A DNA stretch of 37,538 bases, from contig JAZLFR010000076.1 of NCBI GenBank assembly GCA_045615885.1, positions 1 through 37,538 of the forward strand. The letters are read 5' to 3'. The stretch is from UBA1765 sp045615885 (lineage in GTDB: Bacteria; Fibrobacterota; Fibrobacteria; Fibrobacterales; Fibrobacteraceae). The translations under genes and the position numbers were made by a program. The notes under the pieces were generated by a model. It was not told the origin of the DNA and searched no databases. It saw only the letters and a list, made by a program, of their open reading frames with translations. Shown one piece after another: positions 1 to 8,077 of the stretch; the stretch's first letter is position 1, and the number at the start of each line of letters is the position of its first letter.

Positions 1-451
1 CAATGTGTCGGCTGTAGGCTAGCGTCTGTCGTCTGAGTTGTGTGAGGGCGCTACGCTTTGAGGTCGATGCTTCGCATCTAGAGGTATGAGGTGTTGTAAT
101 TACCGTTTCCTCTAGGCGCGCAGGCGCTGACCCCATACCTCAAAGCACCGAAGGTGCAACCTGACTCCAGTCTTCTGTCCTCTTGCATCTTAACTTGTCA
201 TCACGAGCCGTAGGCGTGGTAATCCAGAACATTGCCCTAGATGGCCGCGCTCCGCTCGCCAAGACACGGGAAAATACAATTCTCTGTTTTCTGTTTTCTG
301 TCCTCTGTCCTCTGTCCTCTGTATTCTGTCTTCTAACATCTTAACTTCCGTCTTCCTACTTCCTACTTTCTTCTGTTCTCTGTCTCCTGTCCTCTATCTT
401 CTGTTTTTATATTTATTCTTGTATTAGACGTCTTTATTTAGGTTTTTGCTT
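1..451. repeat. Gene-free tract of short tandem and inverted repeats
   Basis: No convincing coding frame is visible. The left part holds several tiny perfect or near-perfect stem-loops (GATGC-TTC-GCATC near 68-80; GCACC-GAA-GGTGC near 148-160). It also holds AGAGGTATGAGGT near 81-93, whose reverse complement recurs at 11928-11940. The right part (about 165-410) is pyrimidine-rich, with repeated TCTGTCCTCTG-like units and ACTTCCGTCTT at 344-354. The reverse complement of that 11-mer recurs at 34187 and 34202, and a 10-nt version at 11622. The tract ends just before the first kinase gene, so it may contain that gene's promoter, but I cannot pick one with confidence. Confidence 0.7.
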
Positions 452-3400
452 ATGTTGTTTCATATAGAGTACGAAATTGCCTCGCTGTTGTTTTTGATGG
501 TGCTGATACTGTACCTGAAGACTCAGTTCTACATCAAGTCCGAAATTAACAAGTTGTTCCTGCAAATGACAATCGTTATTTTCGTGACGAATGTATTTGA
601 TGTTGCCACGGCCTTGATGATCAACCATGCGGAGTCCGTGCCAAATGTGGTGAACCTGCTTGCAAATTCACTCTATTGCCTTTTCGACGTGATAATGGGC
701 TATGCCATTTGCCGCTATTTCAGCTATGCGACTTTCAAGAAGGACAAATTTTCGTTCCTTGCAAAATATGGCCGAGTCTTTATCGGTGTTCATGCTGCAT
801 TCCTGGTGGTCAACCTGTTCACCGGAATTTTGTTCTATTTCTCGGACGACCATGTCTATACCCATGGCCCACTCTATATTCTCGTCTATATCATTCCTTA
901 CATCTTGATTTTGGGCGGTATCGTTGTCGTTGCCAAACACTATAGGCGCTATACACCGATTCAGCGAGTCTCCATCATTCTCTATACGGTCATCGGCTAT
1001 TCAGGTTCCGTTCTCCAGTTGACCATTTTCCCAGATTATCTCCTTACCATTTTCACGACCGCCACGGCCTTGATGATCATCATGTTCTCCATGGAGACTC
1101 CTGATTTCTTCCGTTTGGCAAAGACGATGAAAAAGCTGGAAGCGACTGCGAAAAAATTGGAAAAGGCAAATGCTGCCAAGTCTGAATTTTTGTCGAATAT
1201 GAGCCACGAGCTCCGCACTCCGATCAACTCAATTCTCGGTTACAATGAATTGATTCTGCGTGATTCTGTAGATGACCAGGTCGCGGACTATGCTTTGAAT
1301 GTGCAGGCTAGCGCCCGTGCCCTTTTGGCTCAAGTCAATAACGTGTTTGACTACTCCGATATTGAACGCGATAAAATGGAAATTTTCCCGAGCAAGTATA
1401 GCACGGCTTCGCTGTTGCAGGATGTTGCCCTGTATGGCAAGTTCAATGCAGAACGCAAGAGCATTATGTTCAAGATGGAAGTTGACGAAAACATGCCGAG
1501 CAAGATGATTGGCGACATGGTCCGTGTGCTGCAGATCTTGAGCAACCTGCTTTCCAATGCGTTCAAATATACAAAGCGCGGTTTTGTGGCCTTGAAGGTG
1601 GATTGGATCGCTCTTGGCACGACGAGAGGTAAAATGCTTGTTACGGTGCAGGATACCGGTGTCGGTATTTTGCCGAGCACGCTTGCCACCCTCGGTACCG
1701 ATGCCCAGAGCTCGGGTCTTGGATTGCTCCTTGTTTCTAAGCTTATTGCGCTCATGGGCGGTTCCATGAAGATTGATAGCCAGCTTGAAAAAGGCACTCG
1801 CGTCTATTTTGAATTGGAACAGGAAGTCTTTGAAAATGATCCGATTGGCAAAATTCCGTTCGAAGGTAGGGATGCTATCCTTAACCGCTGGAACGAAGAT
1901 GCGTTCAAGGCTCCTAATGCAAAGTTCCTCGTTGCCGATGACAATGAAATGAATTTGAAGCTGTTCTGCGGGCTTTTGCGCGAAACGCAGATCAAGTTCG
2001 ATACAGTCTATAATGGCGATGAAGCGATTCTTGCCTTGGAACAGAATAAATACGACATGGTATTCCTGGACCACATGATGCCAGGCAAAGATGGTATCAT
2101 GGTTCTCAAGGAAATGCGCGAACGCAAGCTGAATGAGGGGACGCCTGTCGTTGCGCTTACCGCCAACATGGTCAGCGGCGCCCGTGAAAAATACTTGGCC
2201 GAAGGTTTTGACGGGTATATTGCAAAGCCCGTGAACTTGAGTGAAATTCGTGCATGCATTCGCGAATTGCTGAATAAGGACTTGATTGAAAATGTGAACC
2301 GGAAGTCTTCGCATGGCAATTCCATGGAATGGTTGCCGGAACAGATTGATGGCAAACTTGGCCTTTCTTATTGCAGCGGCGACAAGTCCTTCTATCTTGA
2401 TGTGCTTGAAAGTTTTGTAGAACGCCAGGTCGTAGAAACCATCGACGATGCCTTTAGGGCAAAGGACTTTGAACAGTATCAGTCCCTGGTCCGTTCGTTG
2501 AAGTCTTCTTCGCTTTCCATTGGTGCTGTCCAGCTTTCTTCGCTTGCCAAGGCTCTTGAAAGTGCAGTGAAGAGTGGCGACTACGCCTTTGTCGAAAAGA
2601 ACCATGCCCGCATGCTCATGGAATACAAGCTTTTGCTTAGAAACCTGCGCAAGGTAATGCCTAAACGCGAAGCGCCGGTCGTGCTTCCTCCACGCCCGCT
2701 GATCATGGTGATTGACGATGAAGTGGTGAACTTGCGCATTGCAGAAAAATTGCTGATAGATGATTTTGAAGTCAAGAGTGTCAGCACCGTAGAAAGTGCG
2801 TTCCAGTTCCTTGATGCAAAGATTCCGGATTTGATTTTGCTCGATGTGAACATGCCGGGCGTCTCTGGTTTTGACATGTTCGGTAAACTGCAGTCGGACG
2901 ATCGACTCAACAACATTCCGGTCGTATTCCTGACTGGCGACGAAAATGTGCAGACCGAAGTCAAGTGCTTTAACGCTGGCGCCATGGATTTCATCAGGAA
3001 ACCGCTTGTCAAGGATGTTGTTATCCAGCGCGTTTCTCGCATTCTTCAGCTTTCTGCATTGCAAAAGAATTTGCGCAAGGAAGTGGAAACGAGAACTCGC
3101 GAATTGCTGAAGGAACAGAAGAACCGTGAACTGCTTTCTGCCCAGGTGATGAGTGCCTTGGCGGGCACGATCGATGCCAAGGACAAATATACGAACGGCC
3201 ATTCTTCCCGTGTTGCAAAATATGCCCAGATGCTCGGCAAGGCGCTTGGCAAGAGCAAGCTGGAGCAAGAAAAAATTTATTCCATTGGCCTGTTGCACGA
3301 TATCGGAAAAATCGGTGTGCCGGACGAAATCATCAACAAACCTTCCCGCCTGACGGACGATGAGTTTGAACTGATTAAAAAGCACCCTGGCGTTGGTAGC

Positions 3401-3709
3401 GATATCTTGAAGACCATTTCGACCTTCCCGGAACTTGAAGCCGGAGCTCGCTGGCACCACGAACGCTACGATGGCCGCGGCTACCCGGATCATTTGAAGG
3501 GCGAGGCTATTCCGGAAATCGCAAGAATCATTTGCGTAGCCGATGCGTACGACGCGATGGCTTCGACGCGCAGTTACCGTGGTGTGCTTCCGCAAGAAGT
3601 TATTCGTGAAGAAATCGAAAAGTGCAAGGGCTCGCAGTTTGACCCGGTTGTTGCCGACAAGATGCTCGAAATCATAGATGCCGATACGGATTACCTGTTG
3701 CACGAATAG
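452..3709 (+). CDS. Membrane hybrid histidine kinase with two receivers, a degenerate HPt and a C-terminal HD-GYP domain
   Basis: Multidomain signalling protein of about 1085 residues. Seven hydrophobic segments (about 1-210) form a membrane sensor, followed by a short coiled coil. A HisKA domain carries phosphoacceptor H252 (NMSHELRTPIN). An HATPase domain has an N box near 363 and DTGVGI near 400, but the stretch before the SSGLGL box is very short, so the ATP lid looks reduced. A receiver with D540 (LDHMMPG) follows, then an HPt-like helical domain in which the expected His is R681 (VRSLKSS). A second receiver has D798 (LDVNMPG), and an HD-GYP domain has H949-D950 (HDIGK), HHE and DGRGYP, the motifs of active c-di-GMP phosphodiesterases. 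The start is taken as ATG 452; an in-frame TTG lies at 446. The next kinase gene begins 12 bp after its stop, suggesting co-transcription. Confidence 0.93.
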   Translation: MLFHIEYEIASLLFLMVLILYLKTQFYIKSEINKLFLQMTIVIFVTNVFDVATALMINHAESVPNVVNLLANSLYCLFDVIMGYAICRYFSYATFKKDKFSFLAKYGRVFIGVHAAFLVVNLFTGILFYFSDDHVYTHGPLYILVYIIPYILILGGIVVVAKHYRRYTPIQRVSIILYTVIGYSGSVLQLTIFPDYLLTIFTTATALMIIMFSMETPDFFRLAKTMKKLEATAKKLEKANAAKSEFLSNMSHELRTPINSILGYNELILRDSVDDQVADYALNVQASARALLAQVNNVFDYSDIERDKMEIFPSKYSTASLLQDVALYGKFNAERKSIMFKMEVDENMPSKMIGDMVRVLQILSNLLSNAFKYTKRGFVALKVDWIALGTTRGKMLVTVQDTGVGILPSTLATLGTDAQSSGLGLLLVSKLIALMGGSMKIDSQLEKGTRVYFELEQEVFENDPIGKIPFEGRDAILNRWNEDAFKAPNAKFLVADDNEMNLKLFCGLLRETQIKFDTVYNGDEAILALEQNKYDMVFLDHMMPGKDGIMVLKEMRERKLNEGTPVVALTANMVSGAREKYLAEGFDGYIAKPVNLSEIRACIRELLNKDLIENVNRKSSHGNSMEWLPEQIDGKLGLSYCSGDKSFYLDVLESFVERQVVETIDDAFRAKDFEQYQSLVRSLKSSSLSIGAVQLSSLAKALESAVKSGDYAFVEKNHARMLMEYKLLLRNLRKVMPKREAPVVLPPRPLIMVIDDEVVNLRIAEKLLIDDFEVKSVSTVESAFQFLDAKIPDLILLDVNMPGVSGFDMFGKLQSDDRLNNIPVVFLTGDENVQTEVKCFNAGAMDFIRKPLVKDVVIQRVSRILQLSALQKNLRKEVETRTRELLKEQKNRELLSAQVMSALAGTIDAKDKYTNGHSSRVAKYAQMLGKALGKSKLEQEKIYSIGLLHDIGKIGVPDEIINKPSRLTDDEFELIKKHPGVGSDILKTISTFPELEAGARWHHERYDGRGYPDHLKGEAIPEIARIICVADAYDAMASTRSYRGVLPQEVIREEIEKCKGSQFDPVVADKMLEIIDADTDYLLHE

Positions 3710-3721
3710 GCAGTTGCTTGC

Positions 3722-6052
3722 ATGAAACTCGCAAAGAAACTCTTTAAGAATGTTTGTTCGCTTTTGCTGAATGAGGAATTCCCGATTTACCAAAAGCTGA
3801 TGAATATTGTGCTGGCCACGGCTTTGGTCGGTGCAGTAATTTCGTTTTTTGTTTCGATTCCAATCAATGTCGGTTGGGAAGGTTCTTTTGCGACGCTTGC
3901 CGTATTGCTGCTTGTTGGTGCAGCTCTCTATTTTTCCATTGTAAAGCGGAAACTTGAGTTTTCTGCATGCCTTGTCGTTTGCGTGATCGTAGCTCTTTTG
4001 CCGATGATGTATTTTACTTCGGGCGGCATGAAGAGCGGCATGCCTTTGTGGTTTGTTCTTGGCCTGGTCGTTCCCTGGACAATTTTCTATTCCAAGAAAG
4101 TGATTTATGGCGTGTTTGCCCTGGCGGCGATAGTCTTTGCTGCCTGCATCGGTATTGAAAGAAATTTTCCAAACATAATCCAGTCGCTTCCTGAAGATAG
4201 CATGGCTTCTGACATCGTGCTGTCCATGGTGCTTGTTTCCATTGTGTTCGGGGCGTTGTTCCGCTTCCAGTCTTATGTGTATGAACGCCAGGCAAAAGAC
4301 TTGAAAGACCGTGACGAATCGCTCCGCAAGACCATGCAGGAGCTTGAAGATGCGATGAAACATTTGGAAAAGGCCAACGAGGCAAAGTCGTTGTTCCTTG
4401 CAAACATGAGCCACGAAATCCGCACGCCCATCAATGCCGTGCTTGGCATGGACGAAATGATTTTGCGTGAAACAAACGATGCCGCTGTAGAAAAATACGC
4501 AACCGATATCCGCAATTCGGGCCAGTCGCTTTTGGCCATCATCAACGATATTTTGGATTTCTCAAAAATTGAATCAGGCAAAATGGAAATTTTGCCGACT
4601 GTCTATGAAATTTCTTCGCTCATGAACGACTGTTACAACATGGTTGCCATGCGCATGAAAGAAAAGGATTTGCAGTTCGTTGTAATGAACAATCCGAAGT
4701 TGCCGAAATCCCTTTATGGCGACGAATACAGAATCCGTCAGGTCGTTGTCAACTTGCTTACCAACGCATTGAAATATACCAAGGTTGGCTCTGTCAGGTT
4801 TTCGATTGATTTTGAAAAGACGGAAGAAAAAACGATTAACCTTTGCATTTCTGTAAAGGACACGGGCATCGGCATTGCCGAGAAAAATTTGGACAAGCTG
4901 TTTGTTTCGTTTGCGCGCGTAGATGAAGACAAGCATAGAAACATTGAAGGCACAGGTCTTGGCCTGCCCATCACAAAGCAGCTTGTTGATTTGATGTTTG
5001 GCTCAATCGAAGTAAAGAGCGAACTTGGCTGTGGCTCCGAATTCATCATTCGCATTCCGCAGGTTGTTGTGTCGGACGAGCCTGTTGGCGATTTTAATTC
5101 CAGGTTGCTGAACAGGTCGGTGAACAACAAAAAGTATCATGAGCAGTTCCAGGCCCCCGAGGCAAAAATCCTTGTTGTCGATGATGTGCAAATCAACATG
5201 GAAGTTATCAGTGGCCTGCTCAAGCAGACCAAGGTGCAGCTTGATTTTGCAACTAGTGGCGAACAGGCTTTGGGCTATATTCTTGCAAAGCGTTATGACC
5301 TGGTTTTGCTGGACCACATGATGCCTGGCATGGATGGCATGGAAACCCTTGAACAGCTGCGCACGCTGCAGCATGGCAAGGATGTCCCGGTAATCGCGCT
5401 TACGGCAAATGCCCTTGTCGGTGCTGCGGAAACATATCTTTCTGCCGGGTTCTCTGGCTATTTGTCGAAGCCTGTGCGTGGCGACATTTTGGAAAGCACG
5501 CTGCTCAAGTTTTTGCCGAAAGAAAAGGTTGTGCTCAACAAGGAAAGTTCCGATGCCTCTGTGAAAATCGCAGAAGAGCCTGTTATTGAAAGTGGTTTTG
5601 CACAAACCCCGGTTGCTGAAAAGCCTGTTGTTAAAACAGCCGATATGCCGGTTTTTGAAACTCCGGTTACCAAGGAATCTGTTGTCGGCAAGTCCTTTTT
5701 GGAAAGTCTCACATTTGTCGATGCGCAGACTGGCCTTTTATACTGCGCTGACGACGAAGCTCTCTACCGCGATATCATTCGCAACTATGTGGAAAATTCC
5801 AAAGTCAAGCAGATTGAAGAATTCTTTAGAGCAAAGGATTGGGAAAATTATCGTATCCATGTTCACAGTCTCAAGAGTTCTTCCAAAACAATCGGTGCCA
5901 TGGAAGTCTTTGAACTAGCAAGGCTTCAGGAACAGTCAGTGATCAATAACGATTTTGCAAAGGCTGAAATGTTCCACTCGTCGCTCATGAGCGAATATGT
6001 TCATCTTGTCGATAAATTAAAGCTCGTCTTGGAAAATACGCAGAGCGTTTAA
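3722..6052 (+). CDS. Membrane hybrid sensor histidine kinase with receiver and intact HPt domain
   Basis: A 776-residue hybrid kinase. About six hydrophobic segments (20-190) are followed by a coiled coil (about 195-225). The HisKA domain carries H231 (NMSHEIRTPIN). A complete HATPase domain shows NLLTNALKYT, DTGIGI, a normal-length lid with LF..F, and GTGLGL. The receiver has phospho-acceptor D531 (LDHMMPG) and the downstream Thr and Lys of the family. A linker rich in Pro-Val and Glu (about 600-650) leads to an HPt domain with an intact phosphoacceptor H715 (VHSLKSS). The full His-Asp-His relay is therefore present. It lies 12 bp downstream of a related kinase whose HPt has lost its His, so this HPt could serve the partner's receivers (inference). 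Its stop codon overlaps that of the convergent xerD-like gene within TTAA at 6049-6052. Confidence 0.93.
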   Translation: MKLAKKLFKNVCSLLLNEEFPIYQKLMNIVLATALVGAVISFFVSIPINVGWEGSFATLAVLLLVGAALYFSIVKRKLEFSACLVVCVIVALLPMMYFTSGGMKSGMPLWFVLGLVVPWTIFYSKKVIYGVFALAAIVFAACIGIERNFPNIIQSLPEDSMASDIVLSMVLVSIVFGALFRFQSYVYERQAKDLKDRDESLRKTMQELEDAMKHLEKANEAKSLFLANMSHEIRTPINAVLGMDEMILRETNDAAVEKYATDIRNSGQSLLAIINDILDFSKIESGKMEILPTVYEISSLMNDCYNMVAMRMKEKDLQFVVMNNPKLPKSLYGDEYRIRQVVVNLLTNALKYTKVGSVRFSIDFEKTEEKTINLCISVKDTGIGIAEKNLDKLFVSFARVDEDKHRNIEGTGLGLPITKQLVDLMFGSIEVKSELGCGSEFIIRIPQVVVSDEPVGDFNSRLLNRSVNNKKYHEQFQAPEAKILVVDDVQINMEVISGLLKQTKVQLDFATSGEQALGYILAKRYDLVLLDHMMPGMDGMETLEQLRTLQHGKDVPVIALTANALVGAAETYLSAGFSGYLSKPVRGDILESTLLKFLPKEKVVLNKESSDASVKIAEEPVIESGFAQTPVAEKPVVKTADMPVFETPVTKESVVGKSFLESLTFVDAQTGLLYCADDEALYRDIIRNYVENSKVKQIEEFFRAKDWENYRIHVHSLKSSSKTIGAMEVFELARLQEQSVINNDFAKAEMFHSSLMSEYVHLVDKLKLVLENTQSV

Positions 6053-6945
6053 TCGTTGCGTCGCGCAAGTTCCCTCGGGTGGTGCGCGCGGTGTTCTTCC
6101 TTGATGAAGCTGTTGTCTAGGTGTGTGTAGATTTGGGTTGTGCCAAGGTCAGCGTGGCCTAGTAGTTCCTGCAAAACGCGCAAATCCATGCCTGCAGCAA
6201 GGCAATGCGTGGCAAAGCTGTGCCTGAATGTGTGTGGCGAAACCTGCTTGCCTAAATGTGCCGTGAAGTTGTTCACGATTTTCCAGGCGCCCATGCGCGA
6301 CATTGGCTTGCCACGGGCGTTCAGAATGACACAGTCCGATTTCGGGTCCGTCTTTTTGCGGCCATTGCTGATCCACGCCTTCAAATTTTCTTTTGCCTTT
6401 TGCCCGAGTGGAACAAGGCGCTGCTTGTTGCCTTTGCCAATCGGCATCAGCCATTCGTTTTCCAGGTCAATGTCTTGCAGGCGAATGGATAGCGCTTCCG
6501 AAATGCGGAGCCCTGCGCTGTAGAGAAGTTCGAGCAATGCCGTGTCTCGCTCTATGTTCGTCGAAAATTCCTGGATTTCTGCAAATACAGAATCCACTTC
6601 TTCTATCGTCAGGCATTGCGGCAAGTAGTGCCCTAGCTTTGGCGGTGTCAAAAGTTCCGTTGTATATGGGTAATGCCCTTCGCGGTTCAGGTAATGCAAA
6701 AAGCCGCGCAGGCTAGAAAAATGCCTTGCCACCGAAGTCGGCGAGTACTCCGCCTTGGCCGCAACATCAATCAGGAATGTATTCAAACGCTCGTCGTCGC
6801 AACCTGCGATTGGCAAACCCTGCTCGTCTAGCCAAGCAACGAAATTTTCGAGGTCCGCCCCATAGCTAGAAATTGTCGCGCGCGAAAGTCCGCGCTCGGC
6901 AATGAGGTAGTCAAGGTATAGGTCAAGAAATTCGTGGTTTGTCAT
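6049..6945 (-). CDS. xerD: Tyrosine recombinase, XerD type
   Basis: A 298-residue tyrosine recombinase of the length and layout of XerC/XerD. An N-terminal SAM-like DNA-binding domain (about 1-95) precedes the catalytic domain. The catalytic set is complete: R147 (SAGLRISEAL), K171 (GKGNKQR), H238 and R241 (HTFRHSFATH), H264 (LGHADLGTT) and nucleophile Y273. In the family these enzymes resolve chromosome dimers at dif, in the cytoplasm at the division septum. It is the last gene of a minus-strand run, starting 1 bp after the stop of the acyltransferase gene. No phage genes or attachment sites are seen nearby, which favours a housekeeping Xer role over a phage integrase. XerC rather than XerD remains possible, since the two are hard to tell apart without an alignment. 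Confidence 0.85.
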   Translation of the reverse strand: MTNHEFLDLYLDYLIAERGLSRATISSYGADLENFVAWLDEQGLPIAGCDDERLNTFLIDVAAKAEYSPTSVARHFSSLRGFLHYLNREGHYPYTTELLTPPKLGHYLPQCLTIEEVDSVFAEIQEFSTNIERDTALLELLYSAGLRISEALSIRLQDIDLENEWLMPIGKGNKQRLVPLGQKAKENLKAWISNGRKKTDPKSDCVILNARGKPMSRMGAWKIVNNFTAHLGKQVSPHTFRHSFATHCLAAGMDLRVLQELLGHADLGTTQIYTHLDNSFIKEEHRAHHPRELARRND

Positions 6946-6946
6946 T

Positions 6947-8068
6947 TTAGCGGTTGCCTATGCTCAAGCTTTCTCGCAGCGAAACTCGTTCCTTGCCAAT
7001 GAGCCTATGCAATTTGCAACGGAATAGCGGAATGCTTGCGATGGTTACGCTTGCAACTATCAAGATAGAAAGGTAAACGATTCCCGGCTTGTCTAGCTCC
7101 GTTTTGAACACGATGCGCAGCACGAGTAGAACCCACCAGTGCACTGCAAGAATGATCATACCGTTGCGTGCGATGTTTCGCAAAATGCCTTTTGCAATGC
7201 GGACGGGTGCAATGCCCGGAATTTTTGAAAACAAAATGAAGGCTGAAACCAGGCCGCTGATTCCAAAAGCGGAACTTGCAAAAAATGCGATGAAACTTTT
7301 GCCGAGGTCGTTGTTCATGATGCTGAAATTTGGACTTGGAATTTCAAAGTAACCATAGAGTACAAATGAAATTACGGAGATTGCACATAGAATTGCAAAG
7401 TGGCGCTGTTGCAAAAATTGAATGACCCCTTTGCACAAAAAACCGCATGCAAAAAAGAAGAATGTTGTCATGTCGCGCTCAATGCCGAGCGGCAGTCGAA
7501 TATGATTCTGGAACAATGTCCAGCCGGCTGCAAGGCTTGCCGTCGCAAAAATCGCGATAGCCCATTTTTTACCCTTGGTGATTTTTTGGACTGCATAGAA
7601 CAACAGGCTTATGGAATACAGCGTGAACACAAACCAGATTGGCCCGGAGCCGATGGAAGATTTGCCTGCTACGAAAATTTTCGCAAAGTTCCAGTAAATG
7701 TAATCCCAAGTGCTTTCGATGACCGGGCGTATGGTCATGATTGTCATTTTCGGTGCGCGCGGGAACCATTCAAAGTTGTAGATTACCGGGTCGAGCAGCA
7801 AAAATAAGAAGGACAGAATCAGGTAGGGAAACAGCAGGACTTTGCTTTTGTGAATGAAGTAGCTTTTGAAATTCGGGAACCTGCGCGTGCTGAACAGGAC
7901 TCCCGATATAAAGAAAAATGCAGACATGCGAAACGCACTCGCATGCAGCATTCCCCAGTCAAAACATTTGAACGATTGCTCTACATGGAACAAACACACG
8001 AGCAGCAGGACGAAACCCTTGAATTCGTCTATCCAGTCAATGCGGTTTTGACTATTTAGCTGTGGCAT
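6947..8068 (-). CDS. Acyltransferase-3 family membrane protein
   Basis: A 373-residue integral membrane protein with about ten hydrophobic segments. The N-terminus has the acyltransferase-3 (OafA/NodX) pattern: a charged start, an Asp-Glu-Phe-Lys-Gly element and then the conserved membrane His (H28, CLFHVE). A later SAFFFISGVLF stretch is also typical. Members transfer acyl groups, often O-acetyl, to sugars of surface polysaccharides, glycolipids or antibiotics; the substrate cannot be read from sequence. It lies 9 bp downstream of the barrel/protease gene and 1 bp upstream of xerD, so the three are probably co-transcribed. The link to an outer-membrane protein fits an envelope role but is not proof. 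Confidence 0.85.
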   Translation of the reverse strand: MPQLNSQNRIDWIDEFKGFVLLLVCLFHVEQSFKCFDWGMLHASAFRMSAFFFISGVLFSTRRFPNFKSYFIHKSKVLLFPYLILSFLFLLLDPVIYNFEWFPRAPKMTIMTIRPVIESTWDYIYWNFAKIFVAGKSSIGSGPIWFVFTLYSISLLFYAVQKITKGKKWAIAIFATASLAAGWTLFQNHIRLPLGIERDMTTFFFFACGFLCKGVIQFLQQRHFAILCAISVISFVLYGYFEIPSPNFSIMNNDLGKSFIAFFASSAFGISGLVSAFILFSKIPGIAPVRIAKGILRNIARNGMIILAVHWWVLLVLRIVFKTELDKPGIVYLSILIVASVTIASIPLFRCKLHRLIGKERVSLRESLSIGNR

Positions 8069-8077
8069 GCTTTGGAC

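Noticed and set aside
165..410. A CRISPR array, suggested by repeated TCTGTC-type units
   Set aside because: The units are short, degenerate and back to back, with no constant spacers and no cas genes in the window.
1229..4414. A 1061-codon open frame on the minus strand across the two kinase genes
   Set aside because: It is antisense to two proteins with clear domains and has no recognisable motifs. Codon bias against TTA, CTA and TCA removes stops from the opposite strand.
6049..6945. A phage or genomic-island integrase
   Set aside because: The protein has XerD length and motifs, sits inside an operon with housekeeping-type genes, and has no tRNA target or phage genes beside it.
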